DNA of 64,000 nucleotides from Gammaproteobacteria bacterium (GTDB lineage: Bacteria; Pseudomonadota; Gammaproteobacteria; SZUA-152). The notes below the pieces were generated by a model. It ran no database searches. It was not told the DNA's origin and saw only the letters and a program-made list of their open reading frames with translations. The stretch spans positions 31,661 to 95,660 of the forward strand of contig JAVVEP010000011.1 of assembly GCA_032250735.1 (NCBI GenBank). The letters run 5' to 3'. The position numbers and the translations under genes were made by a program. This document shows positions 17,396 to 27,679 of the stretch, in pieces. Position 1 is the stretch's first letter. The number at the start of each line of letters is the position of its first letter.

Positions 17396-19120
17396 TTATG
17401 TCGACGGAGTGCTCTTTTCCTTGAGGAAATGGATCACAGCGGCGAGCTCGACATCCTGGCTGTCGGCGTCGCTGCGGCCCTTGTATTCGATGCTGCCGGC
17501 ATCCAGCCCACGCTCGCCCAGTACCAGGCGATGGGGAATGCCCACCAGCTCCATATCGGCAAACATCACCCCAGGGCGTTCCTTGCGATCATCCAGCAGC
17601 ACCTCAAAGCCGGCGGCCCGCAGTTCGGTGTATAGCTGCTCCGCGGCCTCACGCACCCGTTGTGACTTGTGCAGGTTCATCGGCACCAGGGCCACCTGAA
17701 AGGGGGCAATGGCCGCGGGCCAGACGATGCCCCGCTCATCGTTGTTCTGCTCGATAGCAGCGGCCACCACACGGGATACGCCGATACCGTAACAGCCCAT
17801 GGTCATCACCGTGGCCTTGCCATTTTCATCCAGCACCGTGGCCTTCATGGCCTCGGCGTATTTCTGGCCTAACTGGAAGATGTGACCTACCTCGATGCCG
17901 CGCTTGATGGAGAGCGTGCCATGACCGTCGGGGCTGGGATCACCCTCGACCACGCTGCGCAGGTCGGCGACCTCGGGCAGGGGCAGGTCGCGTTGCCAGT
18001 TGATGCCGAAATAGTGGCGGTCATCGATGTTGGCGCCGGCGCTGAAGTCGCTCATGGCCGCCACGCTGCGGTCGGCGAGGCAGGGGATCGGCAGGTTCAT
18101 CGGGCCCAGCGAGCCCGGGCCGGCGCCGATGGCGGCGCGGATGGCTTCCTCGCTGGCGAACTCCAGGGGGCTGGCAACCTGCGGCAGTTTTTCCGCCTTG
18201 ATGGCGTTGAGCTCGTGGTCGCCGCGCACCAGCAGGGCCAGCAGCGGGCACTCGGCGCCCTCGCTGGCATGCACCACCAGGGTCTTGACGGTTTTCTCGA
18301 TGGGCAGGGCAAACTGGCTCACCAGCTCGTCGATGGTTTTGGCCTTGGGGGTCTCCACCAGGGTCAGCTCGGCCGTGGGGGCCGGACGCTCACCGGCCGG
18401 GGCCAGGGCCTCGGCCAGCTCCACATTAGCCGCGTAATCGCTCTCGCTGGAGAAGGCAATAGCATCCTCGCCGGACTCCGCCAGCACATGGAATTCATGT
18501 GAGGCGTTGCCGCCGATGGAGCCGGTGTCCGCCTGTACGGGACGGAATTCCAGCCCCAGCCGGGTGAAGATATTGCTATAGGCGGCGAACATGACCTCAT
18601 AGGTCTCCTGCAACGAGGCCTCGGTGGCATGGAAGGAGTAGGCGTCCTTCATCAGGAATTCGCGGGCCCGCATCACCCCGAAGCGCGGTCGGGTCTCGTC
18701 GCGAAACTTGGTCTGGATCTGGTAAAAATTGGCGGGCAGTTGTTTGTAGCTGCGCAGTTCACGGCGACAGAGATCGGTGATGACCTCTTCGTGGGTGGGG
18801 CCGAAACAGAATTCGCGCTGGTGACGGTCGCGCAGGCGCAGCAGCTCGCCGCCATACTGTTCCCAGCGCCCCGATTCCTGCCATAGCTCGGCCGGTTGCA
18901 CGGCGGGCATCAGCAGCTCCTGCGCGCCGGCGCGATCCATCTCCTCGCGCACGATGCCTTCCACTTTGCGTAGCACCCGCAGCCCCATCGGCAGCCAGGT
19001 GTACAGGCCGGCGGCCAGCTTGCGGATCATGCCTGCGCGCAGCATTAACTGGTGACTAATGATCTCTGCATCGGCAGGGGTCTCTTTTTCGGTGGCGAGC
19101 AGGAACTGGGATGTGCGCAT
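17396..19120 (-). CDS. proS: Prolyl-tRNA synthetase (bacterial type)
   Basis: 574 residues, the usual length. Class II motifs are visible: the N-terminal catalytic part with [12 protein letters not shown] and [18 protein letters not shown], the YbaK-like editing insertion (about 225-380), the third motif around [13 protein letters not shown], and the C-terminal anticodon-binding domain. It charges tRNA-Pro. A transglycosylase follows 5 bp downstream. Confidence 0.96.
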   Translation of the reverse strand: MRTSQFLLATEKETPADAEIISHQLMLRAGMIRKLAAGLYTWLPMGLRVLRKVEGIVREEMDRAGAQELLMPAVQPAELWQESGRWEQYGGELLRLRDRHQREFCFGPTHEEVITDLCRRELRSYKQLPANFYQIQTKFRDETRPRFGVMRAREFLMKDAYSFHATEASLQETYEVMFAAYSNIFTRLGLEFRPVQADTGSIGGNASHEFHVLAESGEDAIAFSSESDYAANVELAEALAPAGERPAPTAELTLVETPKAKTIDELVSQFALPIEKTVKTLVVHASEGAECPLLALLVRGDHELNAIKAEKLPQVASPLEFASEEAIRAAIGAGPGSLGPMNLPIPCLADRSVAAMSDFSAGANIDDRHYFGINWQRDLPLPEVADLRSVVEGDPSPDGHGTLSIKRGIEVGHIFQLGQKYAEAMKATVLDENGKATVMTMGCYGIGVSRVVAAAIEQNNDERGIVWPAAIAPFQVALVPMNLHKSQRVREAAEQLYTELRAAGFEVLLDDRKERPGVMFADMELVGIPHRLVLGERGLDAGSIEYKGRSDADSQDVELAAVIHFLKEKSTPST

Positions 19121-19169
19121 GGGGCGGGTGGTCTCTTGGAGTGTGGGGGAGAATTGTAAACGCCGGGCA

Positions 19170-19200
19170 TAAAAAAGGGGAGCCTGCGAAAGGCTCCCCG
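19170..19200 (-). terminator. Intrinsic terminator of the lipoprotein gene
   Basis: Read on the minus strand: GGGGAGCC (19192-19199) and GGCTCCCC (19177-19184) form the stem, followed by six T (19171-19176). It separates the lipoprotein gene from proS. Confidence 0.85.
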
Positions 19201-19231
19201 GCCGGTGCTGTCGTTCGTCGGTGGGCGTGTT

Positions 19232-19645
19232 TTACTGCACCACTGCGGCGTTGGAGACAAACAGAATCTCGTCAAAGGTGCGATGCAGACTGGAGCTGTT
19301 GAAGTTGTGCATCACGGCGGCATCGGCCCATTGCACGGTATTTTCCGGCTTGACGCGCATCATTGTCGCGGCGATCCACACGTTTTTGCCGTTACCGGTG
19401 TCGACGTTCATGTAGGTGTAGCCGGCGGCGTGCATCATCTCTTTCACCACACCCTGTTTGGGCATGCCCTTGGCCTCATCAATGGCCGCCTGCTGCTGGG
19501 CGTTGAGTGCTGGCGCCTGGGGTGCGACCTGGGTTGGAGCTGGGGACGCTGTCTGTGCATCCTGGCTGGGCGCATCGCTGGATTCCGAACAGCCCGCCAG
19601 GGCAATCATTGCGGCGCAGAGGGCGAGTATTGGTAGGTGTTTCAT
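19232..19645 (-). CDS. NrfJ-like lipoprotein
   Basis: 137 residues with a lipoprotein signal (lipobox LAGC near residues 17-20), an Ala/Pro/Gln linker and a C-terminal domain with the pattern VVKEMMHAAGYTYMNVDTG, KNVWIAATMM and LHRTFDEILFVSNA. This pattern is shared by NrfJ-related OB-fold-like proteins of unknown function. I chose the second ATG (19645) because AGGA lies 9 nt upstream. It has its own terminator. Confidence 0.78.
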   Translation of the reverse strand: MKHLPILALCAAMIALAGCSESSDAPSQDAQTASPAPTQVAPQAPALNAQQQAAIDEAKGMPKQGVVKEMMHAAGYTYMNVDTGNGKNVWIAATMMRVKPENTVQWADAAVMHNFNSSSLHRTFDEILFVSNAAVVQ

Positions 19646-19804
19646 AGTAGTCATTCCTCTTGAAGTCAGCGCGCACTTTAGCACAGCGGAAGCTTTTTCG
19701 GCCAATGGATATGGGGATGTGATCGCCATTTCAGGGGTATTTTTTCTGCAGCGCGGTGCTGCTGGCGGGAGCGTTTATATGCTCGGGTGATAGTGCGCAG
19801 GCGC

Positions 19805-20644
19805 TCAGTCCAGCAGCCGCATGGAGAGGTCGATGGCGCGGATGTCCTTGCTGAGGCTGCCGATGGAGATATAGTCCACGCCGGTGTGGGCGATGTCGCG
19901 GATGGTCTCAAGGCTGACCCCGCCCGAGGCCTCCAACAGGGTCTGGCCGTTGTTCAGCGCCACGGCCTCCCGCAGCCGGGGCAGGTTCATGTTGTCCAGC
20001 AGGATCTGGTCGACACCCGCATCCAGCGCCTGCTGCAGCTCCTCCAGATTCTCCACCTCGACCTCGACCTTGGTGCCAGGCTGTTGTGCCCGGGCGGACT
20101 GCACCGCGGCGCCGATCGAGCCGACCGCGAGGATGTGATTTTCCTTGATGAGGAAGGCATCAAACAGGCCGAAGCGGTGGTTGTGGCCGCCGCCGCAGCG
20201 CACCGCGTATTTTTGCGCGCTGCGCAGGCCGGGCAGGGTTTTGCGGGTATCCAGCACGCGGGTGTCGGTATCGTCGATGGCGCGGACAAATTGCCGGGTC
20301 TGGGTCGCGGTGGCCGAGAGCGTCTGCAGGAAATTCAGTGCGGTGCGTTCGCCGGTCAGCAACTGGCGTGCATTGCCGCTGAGGATGCAGAGCACCTGAT
20401 CGGCGACAATGGCGTCCCCGTCCCTGGCCTGCCAGTCGATGCGGATCTGTTGATCCAGTTGCCGAAACACCTCATCGACCCAGGCCGTGCCGCACAGCAC
20501 CGCATCCTCGCGACTGATGATGTGCGCGCGGGACTGGGTCTGCGGCGGAATCAAGGCGGCGGTAATGTCCCCGCTGCCGACGTCTTCGGCCAGCGCGGTC
20601 TGCACCACGCGCTGGAGGTCGGCGGGCAGGGGGAGGCTACTCAT
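19805..20644 (-). CDS. nadC: Nicotinate-nucleotide pyrophosphorylase (quinolinate phosphoribosyltransferase)
   Basis: 279 residues, standard length. Typical segments: EDVGSGDITAALIP, GERTALNFLQTLS, RVLDTRKTLPGLR, KYAVRCGGGHNHR, ILLDNMNLP and LEASGGVSLETIRDIAHTGVDYIS. It turns quinolinate and PRPP into nicotinate mononucleotide in NAD synthesis. Its start overlaps the end of the upstream methyltransferase gene by 8 bp. Confidence 0.95.
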   Translation of the reverse strand: MSSLPLPADLQRVVQTALAEDVGSGDITAALIPPQTQSRAHIISREDAVLCGTAWVDEVFRQLDQQIRIDWQARDGDAIVADQVLCILSGNARQLLTGERTALNFLQTLSATATQTRQFVRAIDDTDTRVLDTRKTLPGLRSAQKYAVRCGGGHNHRFGLFDAFLIKENHILAVGSIGAAVQSARAQQPGTKVEVEVENLEELQQALDAGVDQILLDNMNLPRLREAVALNNGQTLLEASGGVSLETIRDIAHTGVDYISIGSLSKDIRAIDLSMRLLD

Positions 20645-21527
20645 CGCGTTTCAATACCAGCAGCCGATAGGTCTTGTAGCGCTCAAACACGGCCTGGGTG
20701 CGGTTGCCCGCGAAGTATTTGTGTTTTTGCCGAGCGATCTTTTTCCCCAGCAGCAGGGTGAATATCCCCTTGATGGCCTTCCAGCTCAGCGGATAGTTGT
20801 CGGTCAGATAACGGTTAAGGGTCTGGCCGGCGGGCAGCAGCCGTAACATCAGCGTCTCATCCAGCAACTTAATGTTAGGACTGACCTTGTGGGTGATATC
20901 TTCATCGCGCAGTAGTGTGAACGGGTGTTTCTCCAGTTCGCGATAAAACTGTGCCATTTTGTGGCCGCCGCCGAAGCTTCTGTCGCCGGGCAGGCCATCG
21001 CCGGCGTGTTCGGTTTTGAAGAAATCACAAATCACTACCGTGCCGCCGGGTTTGAGAATCTGCGCCAGAATGGGGAACGAGGCGGACATGGGAATGTACT
21101 GGTAACTTTCACTGAATAGCGCGGCATCGTAATAGGCGCGGCGCTCCTCGACGGGGAACTGCTCGAAGGTGGTCTCGAACAGCCGGGCCGACCGCTCGGC
21201 ATGTTCAGCCAGTCGTCGGCGCACCTGTTCGGCCAGCTTGGGGGCGGGTACCAGTCCATCCGCCACAAATCCCCGCTCGAGCAGCTGGCTGAGAATATGG
21301 CCGGTGCCACAGCCAATGTCGATCACCCGGGTGTCACCGCCCTCGGCGGAGGGCAGGGCCTGGATGATCAGGTCCGTGTAGCGCTGCTGGGCCGCCGCCA
21401 GATTGGAAAATCCCAGCGGCAGATCATCCTCCCACAGCCCATAGTGCAGGTCGTCGACGCCGAGGATCTGCTGGCCCAGTACCAGGCCCAGTTCCTTGCT
21501 GTTCATTTTTTCGGTGGAGTGACCCAT
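20637..21527 (-). CDS. SAM-dependent methyltransferase
   Basis: 296 residues of the class I fold: motif I VIDIGCGTGHIL, the acidic end of strand 2 displaced, SESYQYIP at strand 4, then ILKPGGTVVICDFF. The substrate-binding C-terminal third is basic (KKIARQKHKY). It resembles methyltransferases of small lipophilic or quinone-like substrates, but this cannot be fixed from sequence. The ATG at 21527 was preferred to a GTG at 21593 that lies within a hairpin. It forms an operon with nadC. Confidence 0.78.
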   Translation of the reverse strand: MGHSTEKMNSKELGLVLGQQILGVDDLHYGLWEDDLPLGFSNLAAAQQRYTDLIIQALPSAEGGDTRVIDIGCGTGHILSQLLERGFVADGLVPAPKLAEQVRRRLAEHAERSARLFETTFEQFPVEERRAYYDAALFSESYQYIPMSASFPILAQILKPGGTVVICDFFKTEHAGDGLPGDRSFGGGHKMAQFYRELEKHPFTLLRDEDITHKVSPNIKLLDETLMLRLLPAGQTLNRYLTDNYPLSWKAIKGIFTLLLGKKIARQKHKYFAGNRTQAVFERYKTYRLLVLKRDE

Positions 21528-21576
21528 GGTTCGCTTCTCTTGCTCGTTGCTTCGGTATTTTTTTATGGCCTCGCCA

Positions 21577-21602
21577 CAAAATAAAGGCGCCACCAGGGCG
21601 CC
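21577..21602 (-). terminator. Possible attenuator hairpin in the methyltransferase leader
   Basis: GGCGCC-accag-GGCGCC (21586-21602) followed on the minus strand by TTTATTTT. It lies 50-75 nt upstream of the methyltransferase start with no gene before it, so it could be an attenuator. Confidence 0.35.
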
Positions 21603-21866
21603 GCGGCCGATACTAAAGGGTTAGTAGAAACCATTCAAGTTGCGGGGCGGAAGGGCCACAGGGCATGTCGGGGTGCAAGGGCCGGCAGCCGGACAATGGG
21701 CGGAAATTCCGCAAAAAAAACCAGACTTTAGCTACAGAATCCACCACCACAGGCCGAATTAGTAGTGATAGAGGCCTGGGCGGCGGAGCGAACTGCGTAT
21801 CATCCGACAGGTAATGTTCAACCATTTGATTTGAATGGATTATTTAGATTTTTCAGGGAGACCGCG

Positions 21867-22925
21867 ATGTTGTTCGATAAGTTGTCTGTTGTCTGGAAGG
21901 CGCATCTGCTGATAGGTTTCGGTGTGGTCTGCCTGTGGGCAGGGCAGGCGTTGGCGGAGGTCCCCGACCACCACGCGCATCACTCCCATGAGGGCAAGTT
22001 TAGTGATCCGGCGGTCCTGACACCGGTGCCGGAGGGGTGGTCAGAAAGGCCCATTCAGCATCTGCCGAAATACCAGGACGCCGATCTGGTCCTCTCGCTG
22101 GGGCAACAGAGCCATCCCCTGTTTAACGACCTCATCGCCCAATATGCCAGGGAACACAAGCTCAATATCGTCGTGGAGCATGGCACCTGCGGAATCACCT
22201 CCGGGCGTCTGCTGAAGAAAAAGGTGGATGTCGGTTCCTTCTGCTGTCCCGTAGGTGCAGATGACCGCCTGCCAGGTCTGAAATTTTATTCGATTGGTAT
22301 CTCGCCGATTGCCCTGGTGGTCCATCCCGATAACCCCCTGCAGAATGTGACCACAGCACAGGCCAAAGAGATCTTCGCGGGCCAGATCTCCAACTGGTCG
22401 GAGATCTCTCCCGGCGTCAATCAGCTCATCAAACCGGTGGGACGCCTGCACTGTAAAACCCGCCCCGGGCATTGGCGCGCCTTATTGAAAAACGAGGATG
22501 AATTCAGCCCCCGTCTGTTTGAGGTGGGTGTGATCGGGGACATGATCTCGCAGGTGTCCCGCAGTGCCAGCAGTATTGGCTGGGAGACCCCACTGATGCT
22601 GGACGTCTATCAGGACAAGGGCGATGTGAAGGTGCTGGATATTGATGGGCATTCGCCTTCGGATATTGATTATGTATTAACCGGAAAATATCCGTTGTAC
22701 CGCAGTTATAGCCTCTCTGCCTGGACCACCAAAAATAAGATCAATGATGAGGCCATTAAACTGATCAACTACCTGCGCCAGCACGTGGAAAAGGTGCATG
22801 CGGAGATCGGCTTTATTCCGGTATCACGATTAAAGGCGGCAGGTTGGAAATTCCTGGGCGATGAGTTGGTGGGTGAGCCGGGAATGGATGCTGCGGCAAC
22901 CGACATGAGCCATCATGGCCATTAA
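21867..22925 (+). CDS. PstS-like periplasmic substrate-binding protein
   Basis: 352 residues: signal peptide (about 1-32), a His-rich segment (DHHAHHSHEG), a type 2 periplasmic-binding fold of the PstS-like class (LSLGQQSHPLFNDLI, EHGTCGITSGRLLKKKVDVG, IALVVHPDNPL, AGQISNWSEI) and a second His-rich end (MSHHGH). The added Cys and His suggest metal binding. CAGGGAG lies 6 nt before the ATG. No permease or ATPase gene follows; instead a GGDEF-EAL gene starts 17 bp downstream, so a sensory role is possible (inference). Confidence 0.8.
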   Translation: MLFDKLSVVWKAHLLIGFGVVCLWAGQALAEVPDHHAHHSHEGKFSDPAVLTPVPEGWSERPIQHLPKYQDADLVLSLGQQSHPLFNDLIAQYAREHKLNIVVEHGTCGITSGRLLKKKVDVGSFCCPVGADDRLPGLKFYSIGISPIALVVHPDNPLQNVTTAQAKEIFAGQISNWSEISPGVNQLIKPVGRLHCKTRPGHWRALLKNEDEFSPRLFEVGVIGDMISQVSRSASSIGWETPLMLDVYQDKGDVKVLDIDGHSPSDIDYVLTGKYPLYRSYSLSAWTTKNKINDEAIKLINYLRQHVEKVHAEIGFIPVSRLKAAGWKFLGDELVGEPGMDAAATDMSHHGH

Positions 22926-22942
22926 CCAATGACGGTGAATTT

Positions 22943-25342
22943 GTGCGAGGCCTGATGGTGTCCCTGCGGAATTGTTCGCTGACCCTTAAGATGCTGCTGT
23001 TGACGGCAGTGGTTGGCGTAGTGGTATGGGCGCTGTCCGATGCGGTGCAGACCTCGGTGCTCAGCGAGGTGTTTCGCGAAAAACTATCCGAACGCCTGAG
23101 TCGCGAGGCGGAAAAGCAGCGGATCATGTTTGACCGTTATGTAAAAGGACACCACACCGCCGTAAAGCTATTCGTTACCACTTCCCATCTGCACGACTAT
23201 ATCGAGAATACCGACTGGGCCACCAAACCCGCTGTGACCAAGGACATTAAATATTACAGCCGGCCGCCCAGCTGGTTGCCGCGGCTTTCGGTTATGCGAA
23301 ATTTTCTACAGCCTCGCTATTTGTTGTTGCTGGACACCGATAATCATGTGCGTGAAGTTTATCAGGCGAGTAAGGAAGGTCTGCCCGATAAGTTGTTACG
23401 GCCGGATAACATGTTGCTGCGGCTAAGTCATGATCAAGGATATCTGACGAAAATTGACAATGCGCCCTATCTGGTCGCCTCGGAAAAGATTTTGGATAAA
23501 ACCGGCAAGGCTGTAGCGACACTTGTGCTGGCTTCACCGCTGGATGAGCAGTTCCTCATTGCCTCGCAAGGCTCCCTGTTGTCGGATCAGAGTGCGATCG
23601 CCCTGTTGGCAGAACATGATCCACTAATACTGGTAAGCAGTAATCCCGCGCTTATCCAGGCCGGCAATTATCTGGGTGATCTGAAGAGCGGCTATTTGAT
23701 GATCGGCCAGGGTTTTTTCGACTATGGTGCGACCGATATTATTATTGAGCTGGCCTCATTCGTGTCTATGGCCGAGATGAAAATGCTCACCCGGGAAGTA
23801 ATCTCCGAAGAGCGGATGGTGCGTGGAATGACGGCGCTGGCGTTTATCGTGTCCTTTGTACTGATCATGTATCTGGTGACACGTCGGCTACAGAAATTTA
23901 CCAGCTATGTCGTGAAGTTTTCAAAACACATCAATCATGACGAAGCTCCGGAAGAGAGTGGCGGGGATGAGATCGATATTCTGGAGCGCAATTTCAATCG
24001 TTTGGCGGATGCCGTTGAATCAGAAACGGCAGCGCTGGAATATCAGGCCCTGCACGATCCCCTGACAGAGCTGCCGAATCGAAAACTGCTGAACAATCGT
24101 CTGCAACAGGAGATATTACGGGTCGGACGTAATAAAAAATCCCTGGTGTTAATCATGAGTGACCTGAATCACTTTAAGGAGATTAACGACACCCTGGGGC
24201 ACCATGTGGGTGATATTGTGTTGCAACAGGCTGCGACACGTCTGTTCCGTACCTTCCGAAAAACCGACAGCGTGGCGCGGCTTGGGGGTGATGAGTTTGC
24301 CATCTTGTTGCCCGAGACGTCCCTTGAGCAGGCCAGGCACATTTCACAAAAGGTGGTTGAGGCGTTTGAGATCCCCTTCGTGGTGGAAGGCAATAATCTG
24401 AGCCTGGGGATCAGCATGGGGCTGGTGGAATGTCCCACGCACGGTGATGACGTCAACATTCTTGTGCAGCGTGCTGATGTCGCCATGTATATCGCCAAAC
24501 GCAACAATCTGGGGTTCAGTGTTTACGACCCCGACAAGGATACGCACAGCGTTGGTCGTCTGGCCCTGATGACCGAGTTCAGGACGGCGATCGAGGAATG
24601 CTCGCTGGATATTGTCTATCAGCCCAAGGTGGATTTTTCGACCCGGGAAATTATCGGTGCCGAGGCCCTGTTGCGTTGGAATCATCCCCAGCGGGGTTGC
24701 ATTGAACCGGATGAATTTATTCCCCTGGCGGAGCAAACAGGCCTGATCAAACCGCTGACTACCTGGGTGCTGGACATGGCCGTGCAGCAGTGTCTGGAAT
24801 GGCGGAGCATCTGGCCTGAATTCAATGTGGCCGTGAACCTGTCCGTGCACAATCTGCATGATGCGGCATTGCTTGATCAGGTCCGGCGCCTGATTGATGA
24901 ACATCATATGCCGCCATCGTGCCTCACGCTGGAAATCACGGAAGGCGACATCATGTCAAATCCGATTCGTGCGCGAGAGATACTCGAGACACTCGATATG
25001 ATGGGGATCGCCCTCTCGGTTGATGACTTTGGCACAGGCTATTCCTCATTAAGCTATCTGAAACAGTTGCCCGTCAGTGAGCTGAAGATTGATAAGTCCT
25101 TCGTCATGGAAATGATCGAGGACGAGAATGACGAGGTGATTGTGAAGGCGACCATCGACCTTGCGCATAACCTGGGGCTAAAGACTGTTGCCGAAGGTGT
25201 TGCTGATCAGAAGACCTGGGATTTCCTGCGCTCGCTCAACTGCGACATTGCGCAGGGCTATTTTATCTCGCGACCGGTGTCGGCAGAGGAATTCGCCCGT
25301 CTGGCATCATCCAGCCACTGGCCGGTATCTGCGTCGGGCTAG
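22943..25342 (+). CDS. Membrane GGDEF-EAL protein (c-di-GMP turnover)
   Basis: 799 residues: transmembrane helix at about 14-34, a periplasmic sensing domain to about 290, a second helix (about 293-315), a HAMP-like linker, GGDEF domain with GGDEF at 448-452 and an RxxD inhibitory site five residues before it, and an EAL domain with EALLRW from 574 and DDFGTGYSSLSYLK. Both catalytic signatures look intact, so either synthesis or breakdown of c-di-GMP is possible. Start GTG 22943 or ATG 22955. It follows the PstS-like gene by 17 bp. Confidence 0.92.
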   Translation: MRGLMVSLRNCSLTLKMLLLTAVVGVVVWALSDAVQTSVLSEVFREKLSERLSREAEKQRIMFDRYVKGHHTAVKLFVTTSHLHDYIENTDWATKPAVTKDIKYYSRPPSWLPRLSVMRNFLQPRYLLLLDTDNHVREVYQASKEGLPDKLLRPDNMLLRLSHDQGYLTKIDNAPYLVASEKILDKTGKAVATLVLASPLDEQFLIASQGSLLSDQSAIALLAEHDPLILVSSNPALIQAGNYLGDLKSGYLMIGQGFFDYGATDIIIELASFVSMAEMKMLTREVISEERMVRGMTALAFIVSFVLIMYLVTRRLQKFTSYVVKFSKHINHDEAPEESGGDEIDILERNFNRLADAVESETAALEYQALHDPLTELPNRKLLNNRLQQEILRVGRNKKSLVLIMSDLNHFKEINDTLGHHVGDIVLQQAATRLFRTFRKTDSVARLGGDEFAILLPETSLEQARHISQKVVEAFEIPFVVEGNNLSLGISMGLVECPTHGDDVNILVQRADVAMYIAKRNNLGFSVYDPDKDTHSVGRLALMTEFRTAIEECSLDIVYQPKVDFSTREIIGAEALLRWNHPQRGCIEPDEFIPLAEQTGLIKPLTTWVLDMAVQQCLEWRSIWPEFNVAVNLSVHNLHDAALLDQVRRLIDEHHMPPSCLTLEITEGDIMSNPIRAREILETLDMMGIALSVDDFGTGYSSLSYLKQLPVSELKIDKSFVMEMIEDENDEVIVKATIDLAHNLGLKTVAEGVADQKTWDFLRSLNCDIAQGYFISRPVSAEEFARLASSSHWPVSASG

Positions 25343-25440
25343 TCGATCATCAACAACGTGACGTATGTTGTTTCAGTTATGTTTTTGGGATTGCTTTCGG
25401 AATTGCATAAATCGGGTTTTCTGCGTAGTGCTTAGGAGTA

Positions 25441-27462
25441 TTGATTGGATCGAATATTGTGACAAAACCGAACCCTTCAGCTTCGCAAACCGCTCCGCGA
25501 CGACGCCAACCGATGCCGCTCTGGGCGCAGCTGGGGTTTGTCCTGTTGTTGCTGGCAGGGCTGATTGCCTATGCGGCCGGTGAGTTCATCCATGCACGGG
25601 AATCTACCCAGCTTTTGGCCAGAGCCCAGATCCAGATTGAACAGCAGTTGTTGTTATTGCGGGATGGCGTGGTGGAGATTCTGTTGTGGCCAGAGGCGGC
25701 GGCAGCGACGGCCCCAGCAGAAGGCCCGCAACAACTGGTCTTGAATAAACTGTTGGGCGAGTTCACGCGTCTGGTGCCGCATGTTGATCAACTGGAGATC
25801 GTTGGTGCGGATGGCCAGCGCATCATCGGCTGGCGTCGCCCCGGCGCGGAGACCAATAAACACGTTCCCCTTGTCCTTGCATTGGCACATGAGGGTGTCT
25901 CGCTGGGTGTCCTGCAGGCGGGCTGGGATGCCAGTGACAGCTACGCGCTGACGGAGTCCGTTGTGGCGGGTGTGCGCGCTACCGTTTTTGTGGTGCTGCT
26001 GATAATGGTCGGCGCGCTATTGTTGTGGCTGCGCATTCTGGTTATTCGGCCCTTGAATCTGGTGCAGCAACGCCTGCAACCGGGTGCGGCCAATACAGAG
26101 ATACCGATTCCGTCATGGATGGCCGCCGAATTTCAGCACTTGATGCGTGCCGCAAAACGCATTGATGAAGTGACTGTGACGAATGACAAGCTGGCGCAAG
26201 AGATGGAGCGCCGAAAAGATGCCGAGGTTGCACTGCTGTCTCTGCGTGATGAGGCGCTGGATGCCAATCGCGCCAAAAGCGTGTTCCTCGCCAATATGAG
26301 TCATGAATTGCGTACGCCGTTAAACGCCATTCTGGGTTACAGCGAGATTCTGGGAGAGGAGGTCTGCGCCAAGGGGCATGCGGAATATGCCAAGGATCTG
26401 GAAAGGATCAATCAGGCGGGACGCCATCTACTGGTGCTGATTAATGAGGTGCTGGATATATCGAAAATCGAGGCGGGCAAGATGGAGTTACATCTTGAGG
26501 CCTTTCATTTTCATGAAATCGTCAATGTCGTGGTGATGACCGTACAGCCAATGATGCTGAAAAACGGCAATGTGATTCGCATCGAGGGAGTTAATTCGAT
26601 CCCGCCGATGCGGGGGGATGTCACCAGGGTGCGGCAGATCCTGTTTAATCTGCTCAGTAACGCCATCAAGTTCACTGATCACGGCGAGATTGTGCTTTCC
26701 GTGAAACCGCAGGCCCGCAATGACATCGATGGCCTTGAGCTGCTAGTGACTGATTCGGGGATTGGCCTGAGTGCCGAAGATATCGACATGCTGTTTGTAC
26801 CCTTCCAGCAGGTGGATACCTCGACCACACGAAAATACGGCGGCACCGGCCTGGGTCTGTCACTGTGTCGGCATTTGTGCGAAATGATGCAGGGTGAAAT
26901 CTGGGTGGAAAGTGAGGCCGGACACGGGGCGACATTCGGGGTGTGGTTGCCGCTGTCGCTCGACCAACCCCTTGGCATAGCACCGGCTACTTACTGTCTG
27001 GTGAATGCCGGCCCCGACCCGAAGAGCGTGCGGCTGCCGGACGAGGTGATGCGGCGCATGCAGGGTGATGAACGCCGCAAGCGTATCTCAACCGTGTTGA
27101 CGATCGATGATGATCCCAATGTGCTGGATCTCATGGCGCGCGTCTATCAGCGTGAGGGGTTTCGTCCGGTGTCGGCCACCAATGGCAAGGCCGGAATCGA
27201 ACTGGCGCGGCAGCTCAGGCCGGATCTGATCACGCTGGATATTATGATGCCGGAGATGGATGGCTGGTCGGTGCTTAAGGCCTTGAAGGAGGACCCCGAA
27301 CTAAAAGACATTCCGGTGATCATGGTCAGCATCGTCGAAAACAAGCCTATGGCGCTGGATGTGGGTGCGCTCGACTCCCTGACCAAGCCGATCGCCTGGG
27401 ATCGGTTGCTCGATCTGACGCGTAATATTGTCAGAAATGTGGACACGAAGTCGGAAGAATAG
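25441..27462 (+). CDS. Membrane hybrid histidine kinase with C-terminal receiver
   Basis: 673 residues: transmembrane helix at about 25-45, periplasmic domain, second helix at about 180-205, HAMP-like linker, HisKA (NMSHELRTPLNAILGYSEIL split across about 285-304, His288), HATPase (SNAIKFT, DSGIGLS, GTGLGLSLC) and a receiver domain (about 550-665) with TIDDDPNV and phospho-acceptor Asp600 in LDIMMPEMDG. The start is uncertain: TTG 25441 has GGAG only 2 nt upstream, and GTG 25459 is the alternative. It lies about 100 bp after the GGDEF-EAL gene. Confidence 0.9.
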   Translation: MIGSNIVTKPNPSASQTAPRRRQPMPLWAQLGFVLLLLAGLIAYAAGEFIHARESTQLLARAQIQIEQQLLLLRDGVVEILLWPEAAAATAPAEGPQQLVLNKLLGEFTRLVPHVDQLEIVGADGQRIIGWRRPGAETNKHVPLVLALAHEGVSLGVLQAGWDASDSYALTESVVAGVRATVFVVLLIMVGALLLWLRILVIRPLNLVQQRLQPGAANTEIPIPSWMAAEFQHLMRAAKRIDEVTVTNDKLAQEMERRKDAEVALLSLRDEALDANRAKSVFLANMSHELRTPLNAILGYSEILGEEVCAKGHAEYAKDLERINQAGRHLLVLINEVLDISKIEAGKMELHLEAFHFHEIVNVVVMTVQPMMLKNGNVIRIEGVNSIPPMRGDVTRVRQILFNLLSNAIKFTDHGEIVLSVKPQARNDIDGLELLVTDSGIGLSAEDIDMLFVPFQQVDTSTTRKYGGTGLGLSLCRHLCEMMQGEIWVESEAGHGATFGVWLPLSLDQPLGIAPATYCLVNAGPDPKSVRLPDEVMRRMQGDERRKRISTVLTIDDDPNVLDLMARVYQREGFRPVSATNGKAGIELARQLRPDLITLDIMMPEMDGWSVLKALKEDPELKDIPVIMVSIVENKPMALDVGALDSLTKPIAWDRLLDLTRNIVRNVDTKSEE

Positions 27463-27679
27463 TGCACGGCAATGACGCGCCCGTCCCCCCCACGGTCGCA
27501 GCCGGATTGCGTGCCACTGTCTGCACTGTTCGGCCGGTGCGCCACGCGTTGAGGCCCCTGGGGGTACTGTACGCGCCGTTCAGTTTTCATGAGATTGGCC
27601 GATAAATAGGCAAATAGCCGGTGCGTGTGCGCCGGGACATAACTCGAAGAGTAGACTCAAAACGGAGCCGAGGTGTGAA

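Noticed and set aside
17882..20761. Long plus-strand frames opposite proS and nadC
   Set aside because: Shadow frames of high-GC genes; proteins are low complexity (Gly, Ala, His-rich) and match no family.
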